Positions 1 through 12,359 of a DNA stretch of 64,000 bases are shown piece by piece. The notes beneath the pieces were generated by a model. It was not told the DNA's origin. It did no database searches and saw only the letters and a list, made by a program, of their open reading frames with translations. Numbering within the stretch: position 1 is the first letter of the stretch; every line of letters begins with the position of its first letter. This DNA is from Cymodocea nodosa (Eukaryota; Streptophyta; Magnoliopsida; Alismatales; Cymodoceaceae). The position numbers and the translations under genes are program-made. The DNA lies in the NCBI GenBank assembly GCA_036874045.1, contig CM072345.1, positions 4,179,501 through 4,243,500 on the forward strand, given 5' to 3'.

Positions 1-742
1 AACTAACTAGTACCCCTACAATGTCATATAAATTTGGCTTAGGATTTGATTATCCTGAATATCCCGAATCTCAAGCAAATAAAGGATTTATTAGTTACAA
101 TTCAAGTAATCTAAGACTAAAATTCCTTTTATCATGAAACAAGGTAATAAAAATGTAGAAATAGGTAATTCAAGGGATGAATCATGTAGTAATAATAAAA
201 ATCAATGTGATTTGTCTAAATGTACTTCTAACATGACTATTAATGTTTCTAAAAATCTTGTTTCTTGTTTTGGAAATTCAGTTTCTAATGTTTCTAAAAT
301 TTCAGACAATTGTAGTAAACTAAAAATTCAAAAACCTGAGCATGTAATTCAAAACACTGGTGTAAGACCAATTACTCATTCTACATGTGATAAATCTAAA
401 AATTCTTGTGTAGAAAAAGATTTTGTATGTACTGAAAATTCAAATACAAGTACAAAATCTTAGTATGAACTTACTAAAATGTATGAGCATGACCAAAATA
501 AATTAACATCTAATAAAAATCAATTTGGTCTTAGTTATACTACATCTGAAAACAAAAAGAATGATTATAAGAGCAATAATGCTATAAATAAGTATGATGC
601 TAATGATAAGTCTATAGTACTTACAACAAATAAGAATGTAAATGATAATGTTAAACTGTTTTTAAGCAAAAAGAAGAAATAGGCGTTTAATGAACTTAGT
701 TCTCAACAACATTGGGTACCAAGAAAAAGTTTTTCTTAATTT
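1..742 (+). pseudogene. Co1 gag C-terminal remnant
   Basis: Two open stretches (134-463 and 479-682) encode Asn/Ser/Lys-rich polypeptide of low complexity, as at the end of SIRE-type gag. At about 710-724 the translation gives the tail motif HWVPRK, just upstream of the protease; Co5 has the equivalent IWVPK in the same place, which supports the assignment. No capsid domain or zinc knuckle is in the window. Several stops are present. The exact frame before position 134 is uncertain. Confidence 0.55.
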
Positions 743-3700
743 GTTTTGCAAGAGGAAACAACATCAAAATGGATCTTGGACAGTGGAGCATCAAGTCACA
801 TGACCGAACAGAAAAGTCTACTACAAAATTTTACAAATACCATGAAAGGAAGTATAACATTTGGAAACAAAAGCAGGGATAAAATCATAGGTATGGGTAA
901 TGTTCAAATAACTCCGACTTGTGTTATTTCAAATGTACTATATGTAGAAAACCTAGGATTTAATTTGCTGAGTGTTATAAAACTAATTGAGAATGGATAT
1001 TATGTAGTGTTTGAAGATAATGAATGCAAAATTATTGATAAAAATACATATGAAATTAAGTTTATTGTTAAAAGAAATGGTTCTATATGTATTTTATCTT
1101 TACCTTCTAGTGTAGTTGATTTAAATTCATGTTTGCTAGATGAAACTAGTGATGCATGTCTATGGCATAGAAGGATAGGGCATATAAATATGAAAATGTT
1201 ACATAAACTATCTAGAAAATATTTAGTGAGAGGTTTACTAAAGATTAGATACTCAAAGGACTTTATGTGTGATGCATGTGAGTTAGGTAAACTTCAAAAA
1301 AACTCTTTTAAATCCAAAACTGATATTTCAAGCAAGAGAGTCTTAGAACATATACATATGGATCTATTTGGACCAACAAGAATCATGAGTCTTGGTGGTA
1401 AAAGGTATGTATTTATTTTAGTAGATGACTTCTCTAGATACACTTGGGTATATTTTCTAACATCTAAGACAGAAGTTTTTGAAAAATTTAAAATGTTTTG
1501 CAATCTTGTTCAAAATAAACAAAGTGTCTCTATTCAAAAACTTACGAGTGATCATGGTACTGAATTTGATAATGATCAAATGAATAATTACTATATAGAT
1601 CATGGCATTGATCACAGATTTTCTTTTCCAAGAGCACCGTCTCAAAAGTATGTTGTTGAGAGAAAGAATATATCACTTCAGGAAATGGCCAGAACTATGT
1701 TGAATGAACATAAGTTACCTCAAAATCTTTGGGCTGAAGTAGTAAATACAGTTTATTATGTTATTAACAGAAGTTACTTATGACCTCGTGTTAATAAAAC
1801 TCCTTTTGAAATTATGTTTAATAAGGTTCCAAAAATTTCCTATATGAAATCATTTGGCTGCAAGTGTTTTATTCTTAATACTAAGGATAAAAGAGATAAA
1901 TTTCAAGCCAAAGCGGACGAAGGAATTTTTGTAGGCTACTCTACTAGAAGTAAAGCCTATAGAGTATATAACAAGACATCTAGAACTATTGAAGAAACCC
2001 TCCATGTAAGCTTCAATGAAAATTCTTTTAGAGAATCTCAATCTAAAGTTGATAATGATGATTTGATCAATTTCCCAAAAGAGTTAGAGATCAATAAAGA
2101 GATTGAAGATTTATCTGAGAAAATCAAAAATATGAACTTAGATGATCAAACTAATGATGAAAGTGATGGACTTTCAGATGTTGATGAGAATATTGAGGAA
2201 AATCAGAGAAATTGGCGTTATTCTTCATCACATCTCATTACTCAAGTCATTGGTAATATTAATGAAGGAGTTAAAACAAGAGCTTCAGTAAATTTAAATA
2301 GTATGTGTATTTTTATTTCTATGGTGGAACCAAGGAATAAGGAAGAATCATTATCTGATGAAAATTGGATGGTGGCAATGCAAGAAGAACTAAATCAATT
2401 CATCAGAAATGATGTTTGGGAATTAGTCTCTCTACCAGAAATTTAGTCCATAAAAGGTAAAAAATGGATCTTTAGAAATAAAACTAATAAAACTGGTCAA
2501 GTTATAAGAAACAAAGCTAAATTAGTTGCGCAATGGTATACACAGGAAGGACTAGATTATGGTGAAGCATTTGCTCCTATGGCTAGGTTAGAAAGTATTA
2601 GAATATTATTGGCCTATGCTTGTTATATGGATTTTAAATTATATCAAATGGATGTAAAGAGTGCATTTCTAAATGGTTTAATTAATGAAGAAGTCTATGT
2701 AAAACAACCACCTGGATTTGAAGATATTAAAAATCTTGACTTTGTGTATAAATTGAAGAAAGCCTTATATGGTTTGAAGCAAGCACTTAGATCATGGTAT
2801 GAAAGATTATCTACTTTTTTAATAGAACAAGGTTATATCATGGGAAAAGTGGATCATACTCTATTTATCAAAAGAGATGGTAAAGATCAGATTGTTGTTC
2901 AAATATATGTGGATGATATAATCTTTGGAGAAACCTTTGATAAACTAATAAAAATATTTTCTGAAGAGATGACTAGTCAGTTTGAAATGAGTACGATAGG
3001 AGAACTTTCATATTTTCTAGGACTTCAAATTAAGCAAATGGATAAAGGTATATTTTTAAATCAGGAAAAATATGCAGATAAAATGCTTAAGAAAATTAAT
3101 TTTAATGATAAAGGATTTGAGGAACTCCTATGTGTACTTCTTTAAAGTTAGATATTGATGACATAGGAAAATCAATAGATCAAAGAAAATACAGAAGCAT
3201 GATTGGTTCTTTACTTTATTTGACAGCTAGTAGACTTGATATTATGTTTGTTGTGTGTGCTTGTGCTAGATTTCAATCTAATCCTAAAGAATCACACTCA
3301 AGTGCTGTTAAAAGAATATTTAGATATATAAAAGGAACTAAAAATTTTGGACTATATTATTCTAAGGATAGTTCAATAGATCTTATAGGATATACTAATG
3401 CTGATTATGCAAGATCTAAATTTGATAGAAAGAGTACTAGTGGCACATGGCAATTATTGGGAAATAAATTGTTATCATGGTTTAGTAAAAAGCAAAACTG
3501 TGTAGCACTTTCTACTACAGAAGCTGAATATGTTGCTACTACAGTGTGTTGCACTCAAATTCTATGGATAAGGCAAACTTTAGAAGATTTTGGATTATCT
3601 TATGATACAACTGAGATTTATTGTGACAATAATTCTGCAATAAATCTTTCCAAAAATCCTGTATTACATTCTAAAGCAAAGCATATAGAGGTTAGACATC

Positions 3701-3855
3701 ATTTTCTAAGAGATAACGTAATTAAAAGAAAAATTAAATTAGAATTTGGGTCTAATAAAAATCAATTAGCTAATATATTTACAAAACCTTTAAACGAAAA
3801 TACATTATGCAACATAAGATTAAATTTGGGTATTTGTAGGCTATGTGATATGTAA
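743..3855 (+). pseudogene. pol: Co1 pol polyprotein (PR-INT-RT-RNase H), broken
   Basis: Copia pol, which would process the polyprotein, copy the RNA and insert the cDNA. The protease motif DSGASSHMT is near 780-806. An H-H-C-C pre-integrase finger follows (WHRRIGH ... CDACELG, about 1,162-1,290). The integrase core has D in HMDLFGP, D in SDHGTEF and E in VVERKN, although the usual TQNG before it reads SQKY. RT runs from about 2,340 (EELNQFIRN) through QMDVKSAFLNG to the catalytic YVDD at about 2,905. RNase H ends with LANIFTKPL. Breaks: TGA at 1,781, TAG at about 2,444 where a relative has Gln, and a frameshift at about 3,118-3,130. Frames resume directly after each break, so one polyprotein is inferred. 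Confidence 0.9.
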
Positions 3856-5434
3856 AATGCTTAGACTCCACAAAAAGATAAATATTATTGATGATGTTGT
3901 TCACCTTATAGATATTATATACTTATCATAAATATTTAAGTAATATCTAAATTACTACTTAAGATACTATGTAATTATTGTAAAATCATAGTAATATCTT
4001 ATTGATTTTAAGTAGTTTATCAATTTTTATGGTTTTCACGATTTTAAGTGGAAGTGTAAATAAAAAACATTAAATACTTCTGAAATTCTAAAATTTTGAT
4101 TAAGTGTTTTCTTTGAATCAAGGAAAGTGCATATGATCATGCATAAATTTGACTTGATTGATTAAACTTGTAGAATAATTTATATGTAAATCATCTTAAA
4201 CTGTTAATCAAAAGTATGAGCTTATTGAAACTGATTCATATTTTCAGTAAAATCATAGAAGTAAAAATTGTATGAGATTTGTGTTTTATTGCATTTGTAT
4301 TAATGGAATACATATATATTGTGCTTAAAATGAAAAGTGCTTACAAAGTGAAAGTCTTTGAGAGTTTATTGATCAGTTTGATCAGGAACCTTTTGTACTT
4401 GAGCAAATAGGTATGTAAGGATTGTTGTCCTAAAAAATGATTCTTTAAATCTGGCAACCTAAGGTCCTGATCAGATTTGGGATTGTTGACTGAAAGCTCA
4501 TTACACAGGTACATTAAAAAGCTCTTGTATGATTCATGCTTTTCAAAATAACTTTTAAAGAAAATTATCAATATTTACTATTTTGAAAAAAAAAAAAAGT
4601 TGTTTCATTAATTATAGATATCTTTGAATCGAATATAGTTTCTACCAATATGACTACTGATTTATTGAATCAACATTAGTACTTTTGAAAACATTTATTT
4701 GAGATACATTCTTTTATTCTCCTTGAATTAATCATATTGACTTCAAAGTTGTGTTTTGATTCATATACAATAGGAATTGATTCTGAAAATCATTTTTGAT
4801 GAATTCAGGATAACGAAAGTTTCTAAAAAGAAAATTTAAAAGTATAGTTATACTTAACATCTATTATTAATATAAGTATATTTTGTATGTTATTGAATAC
4901 ATTTGAAGTATATTTGTAAGGGGAGGATTAACAATGTCCAAAATAGATTAATATAGTTCAGAATACAAATCTTGATTAATCTAAATTTAAGTCCTCTTAA
5001 GATCTTGATGAAACAATTTAAAAGAAAAATGAACTATTTTAGATTCATAAGAAAAGAATGTTAGAATAGTTTACAATGTTCTCAAGATAATGTTAAGTGT
5101 AGCATTTATGTTGTCTTCGGAAGGAAGCATCCGAAACTTGATTTTAGTAAAGTGTACTAACTGAACGTTATATTATATAAGGTAACGTGTAGAACTGCCT
5201 CTAGACAATGTTTTACTCGTTAGGTTAGTTAACTCAATGAGTTATACTTGAATATATCGGGTACCTTGATTGAATAAACTATATTCAATATTCATTTAAA
5301 ATCCAAACCTAACTTATACACATTGAGTTATTCACCTAAAAATCCTATTTAAACACTTATTACATAGGCACTTAGGTTATTTGTAAACCTTTGTTTGAAA
5401 TCTTTCCCGCTTGTTGCTGTTACAACCTGCGAAG
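3856..5434 (+). other. Co1 spacer between pol and the envelope-position ORF
   Basis: No coding frame over 76 codons and no recognisable protein. By eye, about 4,100-5,000 aligns with the reverse complement of about 18,840-19,760, the 3' UTR of gypsy Gy2. A more distant version follows RNase H of Co6 (60,369-60,920). The last 300 bases contain TATA-like and palindromic motifs (separate entry). Confidence 0.6.
5174..5351 (+). promoter_or_regulatory. candidate internal promoter upstream of Co1 envelope-position ORF
   Basis: TATATAAGG lies at 5,174-5,182, an inverted repeat TAACTCA-A-TGAGTTA at 5,230-5,244, and a second TATA-like TATTTAAAC at about 5,343-5,351. The ATG at 5,435 is about 85 nt downstream. 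The same TAACTCA/TGAGTTA half-sites recur before ORFs of Gy2. Promoter activity is inference only. Confidence 0.3.
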
Positions 5435-7698
5435 ATGATCTTCAAGTTCTACAAAGGTCGTGGCAGAGGAAAATGCAAAAGCAAAGGAAATGCAAAAGGA
5501 AAAGAAATAGATACTGATGAAGTTCCACGCACTTGGTTCAAGAAAATACTTCGAGTAGACAAAAGGTTAGCACAAATTTACAGTGAATACTTCTTTTCTC
5601 AAGGTATACTAGATGAAGTTAGACAAGAGCTTCAAAATACTGATGCAAATATTACATATATGGGTATTCGAAATAAATATGATAGAGAATACAAAATGAA
5701 ATGTGCTGAAATTGCATTTTTAGAATAGTATGCAAAATATTTGAAAAAAGGTGTAGGTACATCAACAAGAATTCCTCAAATACCAATAAACGGTACAAGG
5801 TTACATGCATTTGAGAAGGAACATGAATCAGCTATCCCTACTCCTTTGTATTCAAAACAACTAGAATCAAATATTGTTGTAGATAAAAGAAAAGTTGACA
5901 GTCTTCGAAAGGCTATAGTAATAGAAAGTACTTTTGAAGAATTAAAGTAGAAAACTTTTATGGAGCAATTTGAAAAGAAAACAACAATACTTGAAGAGGA
6001 GAAACAAAAATTTTATAGAAGAAGGAAAATCAAAAAAATTATGACTAAGGAAACAAAGTCTGCTGAAAAAGGAAAATCGAATGAGCATTTATTTCCAAAG
6101 GACAATGTATGTCTAGACATTGTACCTTATAGTGCATCTGATAAACTCATTAGTTCTGAGCATACTGAAATTGATGAAGATAATGAGACTTTATTTTCCC
6201 TTCCTAGAAAACTTGAGAAGAAATGCAAGTCAAATATGAGCTCAAGTTTTTCTATTAGTTCAAGTCCTGATGATATAGAAATTGAAAAATCAGAGCATCA
6301 AGCAAGTGACATTGAATAAGTTATTGCATATATAATTGGCAATGTTGAGGCAGTAACTAGCTCACAAGCTGAATTGTCTAGAGTAGCAAATATTGAGAAA
6401 GTTAAGACTCTAGAAGAGCTAAACGTCAATCAACTTTCTTCAGAATCTATAGAAGAATAGTCTGAGAATTCACAACATGTATCAATGGAGATATCTGTTG
6501 AACAAAATGAACAATTACAAACAGATACACTGACTGTAAAATTTGTGGAAAAATTGAACTCTGATCATTCTATAGAGACTGAACAGATGAATGTTGAGCA
6601 TAATGAAGAAGTTCCTTACAATGTTGAAGCTAAAAAATCAAGCTTACCTGAGCAACTTCAAGAAAATATTTTCACAAAGGAATAATATGACATTCATTTT
6701 GAAAAAGAAGTTCCTGAAGATGAATTAAACTCTAAATCACGGCTTCAGGTATCACCTTCTTTGTGTACAATATTACAAATTCAAGGTAATTCAATTCATT
6801 TTAGATCTAAGGAAGTAGTGCAGAAATACAATAATCTGATTACATGTCAGATTCTGCATGCTCGTCCAATAAAATTAAGAAATTTGATTGATATGAGAGA
6901 TCTATTTGAGTATCAAGGCCTCATTCAATTCTTGCCAGTTGGAACGAAATGGAAGCAATACATAGAGCTTATTTAGCTTTTTATAGCAATCTAGTCAAGA
7001 ATGAAAATATACTGAAAAATCAAATAAATAAATAGGAGTTAATATTGTCTCTTGAATTAATTTTTGAAGTTTTGGGATTAAAGAATGAAGGTGTTGTTAC
7101 AAACAGATTTGACAAGATTAGACAACTAGAATGAAACATTCAGTCTTTATCAAAAATTCCAAATGTATATACTGAAATGAGATTAATGGAAAATCTAAAT
7201 GCAAAGGCAAGGTTTATTGCAAATATATTGCATGCCAATTTATTTCAGAGAGTTGGACACAATATGGAAGTCAGCAGAAGTTGTTTATATGCAACTTATG
7301 GTCTACTGAATAGAATTCAAATCAATTGATTTGATGTTTTCACTTCTCAACTACAACATATGAGTTCAAAGTTATTTTATGGTAATGTTGTATGTAGACT
7401 CCTTGCAAGCCAATTGAATTTATCTGATTAGCCCTTTGAAACTAAAGGCATGAGAGCTTTTAGTGTAAACGATTTGCAAAAATTCCAAGCCATGCATCAA
7501 CCTCAATGACAACAACAACAACCTAATTGTACAGACCATATACAATAACAACAGCCAAGTTATTCAATTCAAGCAGAACAACAAACCCAGCTACCTCCTG
7601 ACCTAGATGATGTACTTGACGACATCAGAAATGATATTAGGCATCTAGGAGATAAAATATGTAATGCTATAAGTGATATACTTAGGAGGAATAGATAA
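5435..7698 (+). pseudogene. Co1 envelope-position ORF with domain shared with gypsy Gy2, broken
   Basis: Long decayed frame in the position of the SIRE env-like ORF. The N-terminal part is basic (Lys/Gly-rich, about 5,450-5,510); the middle is acidic and Ser/Glu-rich. From about 6,760 comes a conserved domain with DLFEYQGLIQF, FYSNL, LGLKNEG, ARFIANIL and RIQINW. A Gln-rich stretch (about 7,500-7,600) and a short hydrophilic tail end at TAA 7,696-7,698. The FYxNL ... LGL pattern recalls the putative plant transposon protein domain found in env-position ORFs of plant elements; I make that link from memory. I see no signal peptide or clear membrane segment. In-frame stops occur at about 5,726, 5,948, 6,317, 6,458 and 6,683, with a frameshift near 6,960. 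Start chosen at the first ATG in frame. Confidence 0.6.
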
Positions 7699-7872
7699 CT
7701 GTTTGTTTGCTTGTATCTGAATACAAAATGTAATGTTTGTATTCATTGTTTGATTCATTGAACAATACATTTTTCTGTAAATGTTTTCAATTCTTATTAT
7801 TGTTTATAGAAAGAGTTGTAAATATATCTCTTACTATATATATTCTATGTAATTATCTTTTTGATTAATGAC

Positions 7873-7885
7873 AAAAAGGGGGAGA
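7873..7885 (+). other. upstream polypurine tract of Co1
   Basis: AAAAAGGGGGAGA, nearly the same as the PPT 350 bases downstream. It is not followed by an LTR start, so it may be an auxiliary plus-strand primer site or a relic. Confidence 0.5.
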
Positions 7886-8223
7886 CATGTTATAAAAGAA
7901 GATGATTATGATTTTAATTGCATATATTATAAAGGGAGATGATATTTATATGGGTATTGTAATCTGACAGATGACAATGTAATCTAAAAGAAAATTGTAT
8001 GGTTATTAAATTATATAATGAAAGGAAGAGAAATGATACTTATGTAATTATTGACATCTGAAAGTTTTATTTCTGAGAGGTGAAATTTACACAAACAATA
8101 GAAATAAGCTTAAGTGAACTTAAGTCAACAAATTTGTTTGTTGAATTAAAAGTTAACCCAACGAAAGTGCTTTGTTGAGTTAAATATATTTCATAATTGA
8201 TTTAATATAGTTTTGTCATCATC

Positions 8224-8237
8224 AAAAAGGGGGAGAT
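8224..8237 (+). other. polypurine tract (PPT) of Co1
   Basis: AAAAAGGGGGAGAT directly abuts the LTR start TGTTGAG at 8,238, as expected for the plus-strand primer of an LTR retrotransposon. Confidence 0.9.
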
Positions 8238-9893
8238 TGTTGAGTATTTTGTTTTGATGATGTGTGCTAAATGAAAATAATCATATTTGCTCAATTACTA
8301 TTGCTTGTGAAAAGAAATTAAAATCATCAATTAATACAGAAAAAGCTTACTGATATAAATATTTGTCTGTATTAGATCTGAAATTATACTAAGTTAATAA
8401 CTAATCATTTCGTTGCATTAATTTCTCATTTAACTAAACATTAAGTTAACGTGTGTTTCTATTGAAATGCATGATATGTTTTAAAGTTATATCTTCTGTA
8501 TCATGAACAGTGCACGTTTAGACAACTCGTTAAGTTAGAGTTTTGTTCATATAGAGGTCACGTGAGAACTCGTTAAGTTAGAGGCTTAAAGGTTAAAATA
8601 GGTCACATGAGAACTCATTAAGTTAGTGAGTAAAAGAAGAGACGAACTCGTTAAGTTAGTGTTGTACATGTGGTGAAGTTATAAGTTACAAATGTTATAT
8701 TGTATCACGTGAGGTGCACATGTTTAACTCGTTAAGTTAACATAACTAAACACATTGAGTTACTATATTGAACACTAAGGCAACGCATTAGGTTAGCGTT
8801 ATAAACTTAAGTTGTTATTTATGCATGTGGTAAAATTCTTATTATAAAAATATTTGTTTATTATTGGTTTGTTGAGTTATTTGTAACACAACAGAGATGG
8901 TTCGTTGAGTTATCTGTAATACCACAGAGATGGTTCGTTGAATTAGCGTAACACCACAGACTTAGTTCGTTGAGTTAGCTCTAGTACTTGTCACGTGAGT
9001 TGGCACATAAGGAACTCGTTAAGTTAGAAACGTTAAGTTATATATATACTTGTGTTACTCGTTTAGTTAACATTAAAGTAACGACTTCTTATTATACTTG
9101 ATGAAAAATTTTAGAAGAGAAAGTTTATTTTGCATGAAATTTTTCAAAGATCCAAAATTAATGATTAAAGAAAATTTGAAATGTAAACGTGGGTCAGAAC
9201 GTGTGTAATTCCCGTGTATAAGGAAAAAGAAAAGACGTGAAGAAGTGGAAGACTAATAGTGATTAAACATGGAGGATATGCATGAAATGAAGATACAGTA
9301 TAAAAGGCAATAGAATTCTCGTTCATCAGTTATCCCTGCACACCAAGAGAAAAATCTTTTTAGGGATCAAAAACACCTCTTTGAGGAAAAGCTCTTAGGT
9401 GAAAAAATTCAGTGAAGTAGAAAAAGATAAGATATATGTCACTGAAGATTTGAAGTATCAGATGGAAGAAAATTCAGTGAAGCAGAAAAAGGTAAGATTT
9501 ATGTCACTGAAGATCTGAAGTATCAGAAGAAAGCAAATTCGGTGAAGTAGAGAAAGATAAAATATTCATCACTGAAGAATTGCTGAAGAAGAAAAAGAAG
9601 AAGAAGAAGAAGAAGAAAGATCTCAAATAGGGAGAAATGTTTTAAATTTCGCAAATTAATTTTCTCTATTTATAGTTATGAAATTGTATAGATGAAACAT
9701 GGTATCGATATATAATTGCATCTACAATTTCTGAGGAGAATTGAATTGTATATTGTAATTGAAACCTTGAATAAAAATGATTTTATGAAAACAGTGTCTC
9801 GACTTGTTTTTAAGTTTTAAAGTTTCAATTATATTCGAAAATGTTGAAAAACACAATTCACCCCCTCTTGTATAGCCGTACGATCCTACTACA
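8238..9893 (+). repeat. Co1 3' LTR (family LTR-a)
   Basis: Starts TGTTGAGTATTTTG after the PPT and ends near CGATCCTACTACA (exact end 9,889 or 9,893). Minus-strand copies of the same family are at 46,087-47,668 and 49,677-51,429. The U3 half holds many repeats of AACTCGTTAAGTTA, several next to G-box-like CACGTG or CACATG. A TATA box and a GAA/AAG-rich tract (about 9,590-9,620) follow. Confidence 0.88.
9299..9306 (+). promoter_or_regulatory. LTR-a core promoter (TATA box)
   Basis: TATAAAAG in the LTR, with the same sequence in inverted form in the other LTR-a copies near 46,641-46,655 and 50,236-50,250. It probably marks the U3/R boundary, with transcription starting about 25-35 bases downstream. 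Confidence 0.65.
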
Positions 9894-10010
9894 TAGTTAA
9901 AATACAAATTGGACTTAATATCTAATTTGTGTGAAAGGTTGTTTGTTTACTTCTAAAAGAATTTATTAATATAATCATAAAAACAAATCAAACAAGTTCT
10001 GATTTAGCTT
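9894..10010 (+). repeat. fragment of Gy2-family LTR
   Basis: About 115 bases match the reverse complement of the start of the LTR at 17,026 (shared run around GGTTGTTTGTTTACTTCTAA). It is the 3' tip of such an LTR in plus orientation, left next to the Co1 LTR. Confidence 0.65.
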
Positions 10011-11516
10011 TTTACAAACATTCAAATAGTAGACAAGTTGATACAGATAGTTTAGAAATTACTACTAGAGAAAAATAGGATTTTCGGAAGGTTACCAGGC
10101 TTAAGTATCCAAAAGAAATGAATCTTTAGTGAATTATAAGCTTAAGTATCTGAAGAGTCAATTTGAAGTAGTAGATACACCCTCGGATAGTTAGAAGGAT
10201 AACTATCCAAAATTACAATGCCTTCGGAAAGTTTGAAAGATAGTTGGTTGAATGATCGAAGGGTTAGGAACGCTAACTATCCAAAAATTCAAGGAAATCG
10301 GAAAGTTAGGAAGGCTAACTATCTGAAACTTAAGTCATTTAATTACTCACGTGCAGAAATTTAGTTGGAAGCTTACGAGGAAATTCAAAAGGTTACTATA
10401 GCTAACAATTTGAAATTTAAAACACTTTAGTAAGTTAACAGCTACAACTATCCGAAAATTAAGTTACTTAAATACACATGTGTAGAGTTCAGAAATCCAA
10501 TTGGAAGCTTAAAAGGATTTTCGGAGAGTTAAAAAGCTAACTATCCGAAAAACAAGAAGTTTCGAAAGGTTACAGACTTAACTATCTAAAACTTAAGTCA
10601 TTCAATTATGCATGTGCAGAAATAAAGAAATATGTGTCAAGCAGTCAAAAGCCTTGAAGTATAACTGTTCAAGTTTTTCGAAGGGTTACAAGATGATTGT
10701 TCGAGTTTTTCGGAGAGTTACAAGCTAACTGACCAAAACTAAGAAGCCTCATGTATATGACTTAAAATCCCACATGACACAGAAAAAAGGAATTTAGTGG
10801 ATTTTCAGTGAGTTACGACTATCCTTCAGAGAGTTACACAACTAACCACCCAAAAATCAAAGGAAATCGGAAGGTTACAAGTTGGATAGTATACAAAACG
10901 GTAACTTACTAGTTTTGGGACTAACTACACAATAAGTACAGTAGAAAACATCCGTTAGAAATGAATATGATCGTTATACCTCTTAGTATAAATATGATAA
11001 GTAAAGGGAAGATAAAAACAACGATAATCATATATTGAGAGCTACTAAAAAATTCCAAAAAAATACTTTGTCTGCTAATACAGAAGTGATAAACTCTCAA
11101 GCATACTAAAGCACAAAGGCTCCCTACACTCAAGTTTTGATTTGAAACTCAATGCTATTGGCTCATGAGTTTGTACCTGAAAACTCACTGTTGGTTAAGA
11201 GCTTGGACCTGAAAGCTCAAGAAAAGTTGGTTGCTGAACTTCTACCTGAAAGCTCAAGTGTTAGTTCTTACTTCAACCTGAAAGCAAGTGTTGTAAGTAG
11301 TTATATACTTAGTGAAGCCTAAGTGAACCTTGGGGGTGGACTAGCCAAGTTGGTGAACCACCTAATATCTCCTTGTGTTCATTATTCTTTATTACTTTGC
11401 ATGCATATTCATTATTTAAACTCACAATTTAATCAAATCAACTAGTAAAGTTTAAAAAGAACCTAATATTACACATAGATCACCATTCAACCCCCCTCTA
11501 GTGAGCCATATGTTCC
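10011..11516 (+). repeat. 5'-truncated copia LTR (family LTR-b type)
   Basis: The right half matches the LTR ending at 52,209: the stretch CTTGGGGGTGGACTAGCCAAG and the end CACCATTCA(C7)TCT are shared. It ends near GTTCCTAAT. The left half is rich in CGGAnAGTTAnAA and TATCCGAAA modules. TATAAATA is at 10,987-10,994. No start (TGTTAG) is found, so the 5' side is truncated. Confidence 0.65.
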
Positions 11517-12065
11517 TAATAGTTATTACTGTGCACCTGTACATGATTTAAATATATGCAAATAAAATAGATCATGCTTAATATTATAAAACCACACTTA
11601 AATCAAGTTTTTAGATCACGACACGTATCATAAGTAAGTTTTATGATAAAAAGATATTTCAAATACTTGCAAACCTAACTATCTGATGCTCAAACACATT
11701 TCGGATAGTTAGCATCTAACTTACCGAAAATCCACTTAAGTCATGTATTAAGGTTACAACACGTGTACTCTAGGAAATAATAAAATATTATTTAAGCATT
11801 TAAAACATAATTGTCCGGTATAAGAAATGTAACTCTTCGAAATAATAGACAATTTGGATACTTAAGAATTACAAAGCCTGTAACTCACCGATAGTGCAAA
11901 AATGTACTTAATTAACACTAATTCCCTGAAATTATGTAGATTCTTTCATTAAAGCATATAATAGTGCAATTATAACATAATGGCTTAATTCTCATATGAT
12001 AAACTAAATATTATGCAATTAACCATTATTTAACCGTTAATATTGTGCACTTTTTATTCTAAACA
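11517..12065 (-). repeat. partial Gy2-family LTR
   Basis: Matches 14,105-14,644 of the solo LTR closely (shared CACCTGTACATGAT and the end TCTAAACA). Only one end of the LTR is present. Confidence 0.7.
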
Positions 12066-12359
12066 AGCCTTATGGGAGAATTGAAATTCTTTTTGGGATA
12101 ACAGATTCATCAATTACAACATGGAATCTTCCTGAACCAAGAAAAATTTTGTAAAGAGATTCTTTTAAAATTTGGCATGGATAAATCCAAAGAGGCTCAC
12201 ACACCTATGAATTCAAATGAAAAGCTTGATAAAGATATTTCTAGTACTTCTGTAGATAAAAAGAAATATAGATGTATGATTGGATTACTTCTATATTTAA
12301 CAGCCAGCAGACCAGATATAATATTTAGTGTGTGTGCATATGCAAAATATCAAGCCTCT
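12066..12359 (+). pseudogene. copia RT fragment Co2, left part
   Basis: Translation gives the palm/thumb end of a SIRE-like RT ([41 protein letters not shown]), interrupted by one TAA near 12,102. It is closest to Co5 by eye. The frame stops abruptly at 12,359, where a solo LTR is inserted, and resumes at 14,650. Confidence 0.8.

Larger units (their letters stand above)
1..9893 (+). mobile_element. Co1: SIRE-like Ty1/copia retrotransposon, 5' end outside window
   Basis: Reading left to right there is the end of gag, a copia-order pol (protease, integrase, RT, RNase H), a 1.6-kb spacer, an envelope-position ORF, two polypurine tracts and a 3' LTR. Copia order with an extra ORF between pol and the 3' LTR is the known layout of SIRE/Maximus elements. 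The 5' LTR, PBS and gag start lie left of the window. All frames carry stops or frameshifts, so this copy is dead. No TSD can be assessed. Confidence 0.85.

Noticed and set aside
7500-7600. CAA-rich stretch as a microsatellite
   Set aside because: It is a Gln-rich segment in the frame of the envelope-position ORF, with interrupted repeats.
8480-9060. CRISPR-like array
   Set aside because: Repeats are short, degenerate and irregularly spaced in a plant LTR; they are regulatory-type modules.
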